Of a stretch of DNA of 64,000 bases, positions 1 through 8,203 are shown one piece after another. The notes under the pieces were generated by a model. The model searched no databases, was not told the origin of the DNA, and saw nothing but the letters and a program-made list of their open reading frames with translations. The stretch covers positions 1 through 64,000 of the forward strand of contig NZ_FNVA01000004.1 in the NCBI RefSeq assembly GCF_900108185.1, written 5' to 3'. Origin of the DNA: Bryocella elongata (GTDB lineage: Bacteria > Acidobacteriota > Terriglobia > Terriglobales > Acidobacteriaceae). Made by a program: the position numbers and the translations under genes. Within the stretch, counting starts at the first letter, position 1. Every line of letters begins with the position of its first letter.

Positions 1-95
1 CCACGCGCTACTGCAAATACGCTGCCACCTTCGCCAGCACGGTCAACATCGCCTGCGCCGCTCTACACCTCAAACAATATGTCGATACAGCCTAG
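1..95 (+). mobile_element. C-terminal remnant of a putative IS5-type DDE transposase (cut by window edge)
   Basis: Reading from base 3, an open frame of about 30 codons ends at a TAG (93-95). Its short product begins TRYCKYAATF and continues with a hydrophobic stretch, which resembles the extreme C-terminus of IS5-family transposases (an 'xRYxKxAxxF' motif followed by a short helix). The catalytic part lies outside the window, so neither family nor intactness can be confirmed. I saw no convincing terminal inverted repeat in the 128 bases that separate it from the next gene. Confidence 0.4.
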
Positions 96-223
96 CTGAG
101 GCCGCGAAGGGGCTGACCAACCGTTATTCGGCTGGAGGGCGATGTTGGGTCGTCGGGCATCAGGAGCGACGGAGGTGATCCAGCGGATGGACTTGCGGCT
201 GAAGCCCTCCAAACCCTTGTCTG

Positions 224-1801
224 CTACAGAGCCTCGCGAGTGAGCTCGCCATCGACGAGGCGCATGATCCCGAGAGGGTTTTCGTCGCGCAGGGAATCCG
301 GCAGGGCCGCCTGTGGGAAGTTCTGATAGCAGACCGGGCGGACGAATCGCAGGATCGCCTGCGAACCGACGCTGGTGAAGCGGCTGTCCGAAGTGGCGGG
401 GTACGGGCCGCCGTGCACCATCGCGTGGGAGACCTCGACGCCGGTGGGGAAGCCGTTGACCAACAGCCGGCCGACCTTGCGCTCGAGGATCGAGATGAGG
501 TCGGCGTTCGCGAGGAGGTCCGCTTCGTCGCCCAGCAGCGTGGCGGTCAGGTGCCCTTCCATCGCTTCCGCGGCCTGGAGCATACGCTCGCGGCTGTCCC
601 AGGAGACCAGCAGCGTGGTGGGCCCAAAGAGCTCCTCGTGCAGCACCGAGTCTCGCTGAAACCCTTCCAGCGTGGACTCAAGCAGAACAGCATGTGATTG
701 AGGCGATGTTGCGGGAGCCGCTGCTGCTGTTTGTAGATCCAGCTTGCCGCGGTCTTCGAGGCCACGGTGGTAGGCGTCCGCGATGCCAGAGGTGAGCATC
801 GTGAAGGGAGCGCTCGCGGAGGTGAGGGTGCGAAGTTCTTCGCGGAAGGCCGCGGCTCCGCCTGATTCGGGGAGGAAGACCAGGCCCGGCTTGGTGCAGA
901 ACTGGCCTGCTCCCAGAGTGAACGAACCGTGCAGTCCCTTCGCGCGGCCAAGGGGATCGCTGGCGAGCGCTCCCGGAAGAATAAAGACCGGATTCAGGCT
1001 GCTCATCTCCGTGAAGCAGGGGATTGGCCGTGGCCGGGATGCGCAAAGGTCCATGAGCGCGCGGCCTGCGCGGTGCGAGCCGGTGAACGCTACCGCTTCG
1101 ATCGCAGGGTGCTGCACCAACTGTTGCCCCACGGCGATGCCATCGTCGAAGAGCATGGAAAAGATGCCGGCAGGAAGCGCGCTCTCCGAGACCGCCTGGG
1201 CGATGGCGAGCGCAGCGATCTCGCTGGTACCCGGATGTGCGGGATGTGCCTTCACGACGACGGGATTGCCCGCCGCTAGGGCCGATGCTGTGTCGCCACC
1301 AGCAACCGAGAAGGCGAGGGGGAAGTTGCTCGCGCCAAACACGGCTACCGGTCCAAGCGGCATCAGCACCGAGCGCAGATCGGGGCGGGGAAGCGGCTTG
1401 CGGCCCGGAAGCGCACGGTCGATACGCGCGTTCTGCCAGGATCCGTCCTCGACCACCGACGCGAACAGGCGAAGCTGTCCGCAGGTCCGAGCGAGTTCGC
1501 CTTCCAACCGGGCCTGCGGGAGACCGGACTCGGCCATCGCTCGCGGCACCAGATCCGGTGCAAGCTTCTCGAGGTGCGCGGCGATGGCTCTCAGCAACTC
1601 AACGCGAACCTTCGGTGAGGTCTTCGCGAAAACCGTGGCCGCCGCAGCTGCGGCTTTCGCGGCATCGTCAACGTCCTCCATGGACGAGCTGGTGAAGCCG
1701 GGATCGAGACGCTCCCCCGTCGCAGCTGCCTTGCCGAAAAACACCGTAGCGCCGCGCGAGATCCGCACGCCGGCGACGAATGAACGACCGAGAAGTTCCA
1801 A
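224..1801 (-). CDS. 2-oxoglutarate semialdehyde (2,5-dioxovalerate) dehydrogenase
   Basis: NAD(P)-dependent aldehyde dehydrogenase that oxidises 2,5-dioxopentanoate to 2-oxoglutarate, the last step of oxidative aldarate, uronate or pentose degradation. The 525-residue length fits this subfamily. The oxyanion-hole segment FGASNFPLAFSVAGGDTAS (N159) and the VVVKAHPAHPGTS block are characteristic of it. The general base is about E265 and the catalytic cysteine is C302 in GAGQFCTKPG. The start is a TTG at 1799-1801, preceded by a clear GGAGG ten bases upstream; no ATG is better placed. It is divergent from an ACS-type carrier (2065) and near an alcohol dehydrogenase/SDR operon, which supports a role in sugar-acid catabolism. 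The exact substrate is inferred. Confidence 0.88.
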   Translation of the reverse strand: MELLGRSFVAGVRISRGATVFFGKAAATGERLDPGFTSSSMEDVDDAAKAAAAAATVFAKTSPKVRVELLRAIAAHLEKLAPDLVPRAMAESGLPQARLEGELARTCGQLRLFASVVEDGSWQNARIDRALPGRKPLPRPDLRSVLMPLGPVAVFGASNFPLAFSVAGGDTASALAAGNPVVVKAHPAHPGTSEIAALAIAQAVSESALPAGIFSMLFDDGIAVGQQLVQHPAIEAVAFTGSHRAGRALMDLCASRPRPIPCFTEMSSLNPVFILPGALASDPLGRAKGLHGSFTLGAGQFCTKPGLVFLPESGGAAAFREELRTLTSASAPFTMLTSGIADAYHRGLEDRGKLDLQTAAAAPATSPQSHAVLLESTLEGFQRDSVLHEELFGPTTLLVSWDSRERMLQAAEAMEGHLTATLLGDEADLLANADLISILERKVGRLLVNGFPTGVEVSHAMVHGGPYPATSDSRFTSVGSQAILRFVRPVCYQNFPQAALPDSLRDENPLGIMRLVDGELTREAL

Positions 1802-1810
1802 GGCTTTCTA

Positions 1811-1815
1811 CCTCC
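1811..1815 (-). promoter_or_regulatory. Ribosome binding site deciding a TTG start
   Basis: GGAGG on the minus strand, nine bases before the TTG at 1801. It is the reason for accepting the non-ATG start of the aldehyde dehydrogenase. Confidence 0.7.
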
Positions 1816-2064
1816 AGTACGACGCAGCAATACCGCTGTGAATCAGATCCCGCAAGCGGATGCCCTGCGCAGGGGAATGTCTTCCCGGTGACAGGCGTGT
1901 CCCTGGGATCGAAGGACAAGGAACGAGGAACAAAGAACAAAGGGCACGCGTTGCCACGCAGTTATCGTACAGCGGCATGCAGGCTGTGGGCGGGTGGGAC
2001 ATGAACGATTGCTGGTCGCACGCACAGCCTCGCGGCACTTGCAACGCTTCTCGCGTAAGGTGGT

Positions 2065-3414
2065 GTGGCAACCGCGCAGCGGGGGGACTTGTTGCTGAAC
2101 CACGAAATTCCTGAGCCAGTGTCCGCGCGGCACCTTCGGGATGTCACGCGTAGCCGTATTGGCGGCAGGCGCTGGGGTATCGGCTTTCTGCTGGCGGCGG
2201 GTGTGCTGATCAGCTATATCGATCGCGTGAATCTCTCCGTGGCGCACGATGCCCTGACGCAGCGATTCGCGATCAGCCGCCACACCTTTGGGTTTCTCCT
2301 CAGCGCTTACAACTTTACGTATTGCCTGTGCCAGCTGCCGATGGGGCTGATCCTGGATCGCTTTGGCGTCCGGCGTATTGGGCGCTTGTCGACGTTGGTG
2401 TGGAGCATAGCCTCGTTCGCGGCCGGCGCGACGACCAGCCTGGGTGCTCTGTTCGGAGCGAGGTTCCTGCTTGGAGTAGGCGAGGCTCCGACGTTTCCCG
2501 CAGCAGCGAAGGCCACGGGCAACTGGTTTCCGGAGCGGGAGCGCAGCCGCGCGACGGCGTTGTTCGATTCAGCGGCGAAGTTTGCTTCGGCCATCGGCGT
2601 GCCACTCATCGGGACGCTACTGCTTGCGATCGGCTGGCGGCTGAGCTTTGTGTTGACCGGCGTGCTGAGCCTGCTGTTCTTCTGGGCCTTCACCGCGATC
2701 TATAAGGAGCCAGAAGAAGATCCCAAGCTCAGCGCGGCAGAGCTCGCGTACATTCGGCAGGATGAACTGATGCAAGATGCTAATGAGCTTGCGCCGATCA
2801 AGCTTAGCCTCTTGGAATTACTGCGGCAGCGCAAGGTCATCGGCCTCGCACTCGGAGTGCTCGCCTACAACTACTGCTTCTACATGTTGCTGACGTGGCT
2901 GCCGACGTATCTTTCCAGCTCGCTGCATGTCGATCTGCAACGCTCTTTCCTGTACACGGGTGTGCCCTGGATTGTGGCTACCGTGGTGGACCTCGTCGTT
3001 GGAGGCTGGCTGGTGGACCTGCTCGCGGGGCGTAGCCGTAACGCGGGCAAGGTGCGGATCGCCTTCCTGGTGGTTGGCATGGCCTTCGGTCTGGGCATCC
3101 TCGGAGCTGCGCCCGCGCACACCGCAGGAGTGGCCTTGTTCTGGATCACGGTATCGCTGGCGGGCCTCTCGGCGCATGCACCGGTGGTATGGTCGGCGCC
3201 GGCGCTGATCGCTCCCCGCAACAACGTTGCGACGGTGGGAGGCATCGTGAACTGCACGGGACAACTTGCTGCTATCGCAGCGCCCATCGTCACGGGATAC
3301 CTCAGCTTCAAGCAGGCATTCCTTGTGGCGGGAGCGCTGCAGTGCATGGGTATGCTTGCGTACGTCTTCCTGCTTCGGTCCGTGGAGCCAATGAAGCTTC
3401 AGCGTGCGGGATAA
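2065..3414 (+). CDS. MFS transporter, anion:cation symporter (ACS) type, probable sugar-acid carrier
   Basis: A 449-residue inner-membrane protein with about 12 hydrophobic segments. The first helix ends in SYIDRVNLSVAHDAL, followed by the QLPMGLILDRFGVRRIG loop and the GVGEAPTFPAAAKATGNWFP block, all typical of ACS carriers such as GudP, GarP and ExuT that import glucarate, galactarate or hexuronates with protons. The start is probably the GTG at 2065 (AAGG just upstream); in-frame TTGs at 2089/2092 behind a run of six Gs are possible alternatives. It is divergent from the 2-oxoglutarate semialdehyde dehydrogenase and so likely co-regulated with it. Its 3' end overlaps the convergent metallo-hydrolase gene by 16 bases. 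The transported substrate is inferred from context. Confidence 0.85.
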   Translation: MATAQRGDLLLNHEIPEPVSARHLRDVTRSRIGGRRWGIGFLLAAGVLISYIDRVNLSVAHDALTQRFAISRHTFGFLLSAYNFTYCLCQLPMGLILDRFGVRRIGRLSTLVWSIASFAAGATTSLGALFGARFLLGVGEAPTFPAAAKATGNWFPERERSRATALFDSAAKFASAIGVPLIGTLLLAIGWRLSFVLTGVLSLLFFWAFTAIYKEPEEDPKLSAAELAYIRQDELMQDANELAPIKLSLLELLRQRKVIGLALGVLAYNYCFYMLLTWLPTYLSSSLHVDLQRSFLYTGVPWIVATVVDLVVGGWLVDLLAGRSRNAGKVRIAFLVVGMAFGLGILGAAPAHTAGVALFWITVSLAGLSAHAPVVWSAPALIAPRNNVATVGGIVNCTGQLAAIAAPIVTGYLSFKQAFLVAGALQCMGMLAYVFLLRSVEPMKLQRAG

Positions 3415-4439
3415 GCAACGGTCTTGCCGGTGCGCTCGTTGAAGACGGTGAAGGAACCATCACGCTTAGCGCTCACCTTCAGGTAGTAGCCTTTGTCGAT
3501 GGCGGGATCGCCGGTGAGATTTGCGATGCGATCCTCTGGCACGTTATGCGGCCCGGCTTCTTCGGAGCGATGCAGCTGCCACATTGCCTTCATGCCCGGA
3601 ATAGCATTGAGAGTGATGACCGTCGGAAGCGAGCCACCTTTGGTCGCGCCGTTGTCCATGATGGCAACCTGTGGCTTCACGGCGTCGACATAGGCGGGGC
3701 TGGAGCTCTGGTTCCAGCCATGGTGCGAGACGATCAGCAGGGAGTCTTCGCCGATGCGATTGACGGGACACATCAACGCGCGTTCCTTGTCCCAGGTGAG
3801 GTCGCCGAGGTCGGTGGTGTGAAAGCGTCCGAAGCGGATGGAGACGCCGACGGAGTGGCTGTTCTCGGTGGTGTCGTCGGGCCGAATCTCAGAGGCCGCA
3901 CAGAAGGTATTGGGCTGGCCTGCGCCGGGCATTGGCTGGGCAATGACGTCGCCGTTGGCGCTGAGAACCTTCACCTCAAGATCGCGGAGCGGAAGGGAGT
4001 CGCCCGGCTTCACGGTGAGCCGCTTCGCTTTGCCTGCGGCGATGAGCGCCGTGTACGAGTTGAAGCCCGAGACGCACGTAGGGCACCGCTCGTAGAGTGG
4101 GCCGTGGTCGATGAAGGTGCCTACCGGCATCTGCGCGACGAGCTGCGGAACGCCGCCGACGTGGTCATCGTGGTAGTGAGTGATGATGACGTCATCGATC
4201 TTCGTGAGCCCTGCAAGCTTCGCCGCGGCGACGATGCGCCTGGCGTCGCGGGAGTCGCGTCCGGGCCAGCCGGTGTCGATCAGCAGCGAGTCATGGTGCG
4301 GCGTTACGAAGAGCGTGGCCTGCCCACCTTCCACGTCGATGAAGTAGATGTCGAGGGTGCTCTGCGACTGCGCTCGCGCCAGCTGAGCCATCGCGAGTGA
4401 CAGCAAGAGCACTGCGATGCCCGTGAATCTGCGAATCAT
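3399..4439 (-). CDS. Secreted metallo-beta-lactamase-fold hydrolase (ComEC-like C-terminal domain)
   Basis: About 346 residues with an N-terminal signal peptide (MIRRFTGIAVLLLSLAMA, cleavage near ARAQS). The mature protein starts TLDIYFIDVEGGQATLF and carries the metal-binding HxHxDH motif as THYHDDHVGG, plus a later SHHGWNQSS segment, as in free-standing ComEC/Rec2-related MBL enzymes. It should be a periplasmic metal-dependent hydrolase; the substrate cannot be read from sequence. The start is the ATG at 4437-4439, overlapping the SDR stop by four bases (ATGA) with AAAGGAGGCGA upstream. A longer upstream reading frame is only antisense-like sequence inside the SDR gene. It is the third gene of the ADH-SDR-MBL operon. 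Confidence 0.82.
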   Translation of the reverse strand: MIRRFTGIAVLLLSLAMAQLARAQSQSTLDIYFIDVEGGQATLFVTPHHDSLLIDTGWPGRDSRDARRIVAAAKLAGLTKIDDVIITHYHDDHVGGVPQLVAQMPVGTFIDHGPLYERCPTCVSGFNSYTALIAAGKAKRLTVKPGDSLPLRDLEVKVLSANGDVIAQPMPGAGQPNTFCAASEIRPDDTTENSHSVGVSIRFGRFHTTDLGDLTWDKERALMCPVNRIGEDSLLIVSHHGWNQSSSPAYVDAVKPQVAIMDNGATKGGSLPTVITLNAIPGMKAMWQLHRSEEAGPHNVPEDRIANLTGDPAIDKGYYLKVSAKRDGSFTVFNERTGKTVAYPAR

Positions 4440-5233
4440 TTCGCCTCCTTTGGCGGCACGGTCGCGCGGGTTGCGCCGACGGAGATGCCGCCGTCGATCA
4501 ACAACGTCTGGCCGGTGATGTAACGGCTTGATTCCGACGCGAGAAAGACGACGACGCCTTCGAGGTCGTCGGGGCGTCCGGGCCGCTTTACCGGAATCCT
4601 GTCGGTGAGGTACTCGACCCACTCCTGGTTTTCGTAGAGCACCTGGTTCTGCGCGGTCTTGAACCATCCCGGTGCGAGGCAGTTGACGGTGACGCCATGC
4701 CTGCCCCAATCGTCGGCGAGGCTCATGGTGAGTTGCCGGACACCGCCGCGACTGGCGCCATAGGGTGCGAGGCCTGCATACCCGAAGACGCTTGTGACCG
4801 AGCCGATGTTGATGATGCGGCCGTAGCCGCGGTCGATCATGCCACGCGCTATGGCCTGCGCCACGAAGAAGGTGCCGCGCAGGTTGGTGTCGAGGATCAG
4901 GTTCCAGTCATCCCAGGTAACGTCGAGCGCAGGCTTGCGGACGTTGCAGCCTGCGTTGTTCACGAGGATGTCGATGTTCCCAAAGGCCTGCTGCGCTTCG
5001 GCCGCCATCCTCTGGATGCTCGCTTCGTCGCGGACGTCGAGGTCAAGCGATACGGCACGACGGCCCATCGCTGTGATCTCTACAGCGAAGTCCGCGAGGG
5101 ATTCGCGCCTGCGTGCCGTGAGGATGAGGTCGGCACCGGAGCGAGCCAGCGCGCGGGCAAAGGTCTGCCCGAGGCCGCGGCTGGCGCCTGTCACCAAGGC
5201 CACTTGCCCGGTGAGATCGAAGAGAGGATTCAT
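4436..5233 (-). CDS. SDR-family oxidoreductase, gluconate 5-dehydrogenase-like, with altered catalytic lysine
   Basis: A 265-residue classical short-chain dehydrogenase. The Rossmann motif TGASRGLG, NNAG and the catalytic Ser region (INIGSVTS) are present, and the C-terminal ITGQTLLIDGG is typical of gluconate 5-dehydrogenase/KduD relatives. The active-site YxxxK reads YGASR (TAT GGC GCC AGT CGC), so the lysine that normally lowers the tyrosine pKa is replaced by arginine. The gene overlaps both neighbours by four bases (ATGA), implying translational coupling with the zinc alcohol dehydrogenase upstream and the MBL hydrolase downstream. It likely oxidises or reduces a sugar acid or polyol; the effect of the K-to-R change is unknown. 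Confidence 0.85.
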   Translation of the reverse strand: MNPLFDLTGQVALVTGASRGLGQTFARALARSGADLILTARRRESLADFAVEITAMGRRAVSLDLDVRDEASIQRMAAEAQQAFGNIDILVNNAGCNVRKPALDVTWDDWNLILDTNLRGTFFVAQAIARGMIDRGYGRIINIGSVTSVFGYAGLAPYGASRGGVRQLTMSLADDWGRHGVTVNCLAPGWFKTAQNQVLYENQEWVEYLTDRIPVKRPGRPDDLEGVVVFLASESSRYITGQTLLIDGGISVGATRATVPPKEAK

Positions 5234-6282
5234 GCCTGCGCCTCGTTCACGTCGGGCGAGAGAATTACCTTGATCAGGCCAGCCTCACGCGCATGGAGGC
5301 GAGAGAACCAGGACGCTCCCTCTTCGAGCGGAGCGACGGCGCTGATGAGCGGCTTCACCTGGATCTTTCCTGCAGCGATCAACTCCATGGCCTCCGGATA
5401 CTCGCCTGCGGAGGCGGCTGAACCCTGCAGGCGAATCTGCCGCGTGACCACCTTCTGCAGTGGGAGACTGATCGTGGGCTGGATGTTGCCGATCAGGGTG
5501 ACGCGACCGCCCTTGCGAACGGCATCAATAGCGGCACGCACCGTCTCCTCGCGGCCCACGGCCTCGAGGGCGAGATCGACGCCCATGCCTCCGGTTGCAT
5601 CGAGCGCTGCGGCGACCAGCGCCTCGCCGGAGAGGTGCAGCGTTTCGGTCAAGCCAAGGGAGCGCGCCATGTCGAGGCGGCTCGCATCGACATCGGCGAT
5701 CATGACGCGCGGTATGCCAAGGGCGCGTGCGGCCTGCGCGGTCAGCAGGCCGATCATGCCGGCGCCAATCACCAGCGCGGTACGGCAATCTGCAGGTTCG
5801 CTCAAGTGCACAGCGTGCAGCGCCACGGCGACCGCCTCGAGCATGGCAGCTTCGGGGAAGCTCAGGCCATCGGGCAGGCGATAGACGATATGTTCAGGGA
5901 CGACGACGTACTCGGCGAAGGCGCCCGCGCGACGATAGTCGCCGCAGGAGACGCCGACGACCTCGCGATGATCGCAGAGGTTGACCTCGCCGCGAAGGCA
6001 GAACTCGCACGCGCCGCAGTAGACCGTGGAGTCGAAGGTGATGCGATCGCCAGGGCGGAAGCGCGTGACGGAGCTGCCGACCGCCTCGACTACGCCTGCG
6101 GCTTCGTGCCCCATGACGATGGGAGGGATGCGTCGGCCCGAGGAACCGTCGTAGCCATGGACATCGCTGCCGCAGATGCCGCAGGCCGCGACACGCAGCA
6201 GCAGCTCGTTTTCGTGCGGCACGGGGCGAGTGGCGTCGACGACTTCAAGCTGAGAATAAGCGGTGAGTGTAAGGGATTTCAT
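5230..6282 (-). CDS. Zinc-dependent alcohol dehydrogenase (MDR family, polyol/sugar-acid type)
   Basis: A 350-residue cytosolic medium-chain dehydrogenase. The catalytic zinc site is CGICGSDVHGYDG with MGHEAAG. The structural zinc lobe is intact (CGACEFCLRGEVNLC), and the Rossmann segment reads ALVIGAGMIGLL. The pattern resembles sorbitol, L-idonate or galactitol-phosphate dehydrogenases rather than simple ethanol dehydrogenases. It is the first gene of the minus-strand operon ADH-SDR-MBL, whose members overlap by ATGA. Together with the nearby 2,5-dioxovalerate dehydrogenase and ACS carrier this suggests a sugar-acid pathway. No dedicated regulator is present nearby. Confidence 0.87.
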   Translation of the reverse strand: MKSLTLTAYSQLEVVDATRPVPHENELLLRVAACGICGSDVHGYDGSSGRRIPPIVMGHEAAGVVEAVGSSVTRFRPGDRITFDSTVYCGACEFCLRGEVNLCDHREVVGVSCGDYRRAGAFAEYVVVPEHIVYRLPDGLSFPEAAMLEAVAVALHAVHLSEPADCRTALVIGAGMIGLLTAQAARALGIPRVMIADVDASRLDMARSLGLTETLHLSGEALVAAALDATGGMGVDLALEAVGREETVRAAIDAVRKGGRVTLIGNIQPTISLPLQKVVTRQIRLQGSAASAGEYPEAMELIAAGKIQVKPLISAVAPLEEGASWFSRLHAREAGLIKVILSPDVNEAQA

Positions 6283-6688
6283 AGCCGAACCTGCGAGATG
6301 ACTTTACAACCTCCAACCACTCTTCGTGAGTTCAAGTTGATCGTCTGCACTTAGGTAATGACGCATGTGAGGGACGCGGGCAGGAGGCAGGGAGACTGTC
6401 GGCGGTTGCTGCAAGGCGATGGCAAGATGCTCTTCTGCATGAAGTTACATGCTGCGCGCGCGATGTGGGCGGCATTGCGGGTGACGGAGCCCTTGTTGAT
6501 TGGCCCAACATCCGCCGAATTTGTGAGCATGGTCTACACATGTTGGGGAACTGCCGGGCGTCGAGTGTCGCATCCCGTCGGCTATCATTCCGTTAGCTGA
6601 CGTGTGTGTTTCAGAGCTGAACAGCCGAAGCGGTTCATGTCCACCTTCACTTCTGGTTCGGGACCCATCTGCACTCTGACAACTGACC
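6283..6688. other. Intergenic region between divergent ADH operon and diguanylate cyclase
   Basis: About 400 bases with no convincing gene. It must hold the promoters for the minus-strand ADH operon and the plus-strand diguanylate cyclase, but I could not pick a strong -35/-10 pair or operator by eye. Short reading frames here lack start signals and recognisable composition. Confidence 0.5.
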
Positions 6689-8083
6689 ATGCAAAAGCGC
6701 TCACCTTCTGAATTCTCAAACCGTCCCGATCCTGCGCAGCTCAAGACGCTGGCGATCTTGCAGATCGTCTGCGAGGTCCTTGTGTTGATGGTGGCAGCGG
6801 TCGTCCTGGTGGGATGGCTGGTGCCACCGATCGGCCGGCTGCTCCCCTCAGGCTGGGACCTGATGAAGGCCAATACCGCTCTGGCCGCAGGCTGCAGCGC
6901 GTGGAGCCTGGCGCTTTCGCAGCCGCGGCGGTCCCGCAGCTCGCTCCTGGTCAGCCGAGTGCTTGCGGTGGTCGTTGCGGTTCTCGCTGCGACTTCGCTG
7001 GCCGAGTATGCCTTCCACCTCTCTGTGGGGCTCGACACGCTGCTCGCAGCCGATGCGCAGTCGCAGCATCCTGGCCGGATGTCTCCTCAGACGGCAGGCG
7101 CGTTCGCGCTGCTGAGTGTCGTGATGATCTGCATCCGCGCCCGGAAGCGGCCGTCATCGCGTGTCGCGGATTTCCTGCTCTTCAGCCTGTGCCTGCTGAT
7201 TCTTACCATCCTCTCCGGATATGCGTTTGGCGCGGTGCACATGTTCGGCATCACGATGAGCACCCGGACATCGCTGCAGACGCTGGGCTCGTTGATGCTG
7301 CTCAGCTTCATCGCCTTCGCGCGGCGTGCCGAGTATGGCTCCTTCAGCATCCTTCTTGGCAATGGGATCGGTGGACGCATCGCCCGGATCGCGACGCCGT
7401 TTGCGCTGGCTCTGCCCTTCGCTCTGCAGGCCGGCAGCTTCCTGCTGTCGCACTCCGGCACGATGACGGTGCAGTATGCGACGGCTACGATGACGTCTCT
7501 CGCCGCGATGCTGGCGTTTGGACTTGTCATCCTGCTCGCGCGGCGGATCGACGCGCAGGAGCGCGAGATCCGAGATCTTTCCCTTCGCGATGGCCTCACC
7601 GGGCTGTACAACCGGCGGGGATTCTTCGTCCTCGCCGAGCAGGCTCTGCTGCTCTCGCAGCGTTCCGGCTCCCAGTTCTCGGTGCTTTTTATCGACCTCG
7701 ATAACCTGAAGCTGGTGAACGATACATTTGGTCACGATACCGGTTCGATCTTCCTTACCGATGTTGCCGACCTTCTGCACCAGACCTTTCGCAAGACGGA
7801 CATCATCGGGCGCATCGGGGGAGATGAGTTTGTGGTGGCCGGGGAAGCGGGTGAAGCCGAAATGGAGTTCGCCTCGCAGCGGCTTCAGCAGGCGGCTGCG
7901 CAAAGAAGTGCGGAGCTGGGCCGGCCGTTTCCGATCGGGTTCAGCCTCGGGCAGGTGACCTCGGATGCGAACGGAAGCGAGACGCTCGAAGATCTGCTGC
8001 GCGACGCTGACCACACTATGTACCGTGCGAAACGGCTCAAGAAGACGCAATCCGCAGCAGAGGGGCGCGCGGTCTTCGCGTAG
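6689..8083 (+). CDS. Membrane-bound diguanylate cyclase (GGDEF) with intact inhibitory site
   Basis: A 464-residue protein that should make cyclic di-GMP from two GTP. Residues about 20-285 form several hydrophobic segments (near 25-45, 60-75, 90-105, 135-148, 160-185, 195-210, 235-255 and 265-285), an uncharacterised MASE-like sensory membrane domain. The GGDEF domain follows (SLRDGLTGLYNRRGF at about 298, FIDLDNLKLVND). The signature is an exact GGDEF at 377-381, and RKTD at 368-371 sits five residues upstream, the spacing of a product-binding I-site, so feedback inhibition is expected. No EAL domain is present. It is a single-gene unit upstream of aroG, with a 120-base gap. What the membrane domain senses is unknown. 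Confidence 0.88.
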   Translation: MQKRSPSEFSNRPDPAQLKTLAILQIVCEVLVLMVAAVVLVGWLVPPIGRLLPSGWDLMKANTALAAGCSAWSLALSQPRRSRSSLLVSRVLAVVVAVLAATSLAEYAFHLSVGLDTLLAADAQSQHPGRMSPQTAGAFALLSVVMICIRARKRPSSRVADFLLFSLCLLILTILSGYAFGAVHMFGITMSTRTSLQTLGSLMLLSFIAFARRAEYGSFSILLGNGIGGRIARIATPFALALPFALQAGSFLLSHSGTMTVQYATATMTSLAAMLAFGLVILLARRIDAQEREIRDLSLRDGLTGLYNRRGFFVLAEQALLLSQRSGSQFSVLFIDLDNLKLVNDTFGHDTGSIFLTDVADLLHQTFRKTDIIGRIGGDEFVVAGEAGEAEMEFASQRLQQAAAQRSAELGRPFPIGFSLGQVTSDANGSETLEDLLRDADHTMYRAKRLKKTQSAAEGRAVFA

Positions 8084-8203
8084 AGTACGGCCGGATGGCC
8101 GCTGGCATGCGATAGATCAGAGCCACTTCTGTGCGGTTTGCGGCTGCGAGCAGTTGTCCGGGACGATGCCTTGTGCCAAAGCTTGTATTCTTAACGGGCA
8201 GCC

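Noticed and set aside
783-1841. Long plus-strand frame (352 codons) opposite the aldehyde dehydrogenase
   Set aside because: Antisense shadow: low-complexity Arg/Ser/Ala sequence with no domain, while the minus-strand gene has full catalytic motifs.
1915-1947. Purine-rich repeat (GGAAC/GAACAAAG units) in the divergent promoter region
   Set aside because: Only two to three imperfect short copies; no evidence for a regulatory or mobile function.
3189-4400. Plus-strand frame of 403 codons over the metallo-hydrolase gene
   Set aside because: Mirror of the GC-rich minus-strand coding sequence; no motif, and it begins inside the MFS gene.
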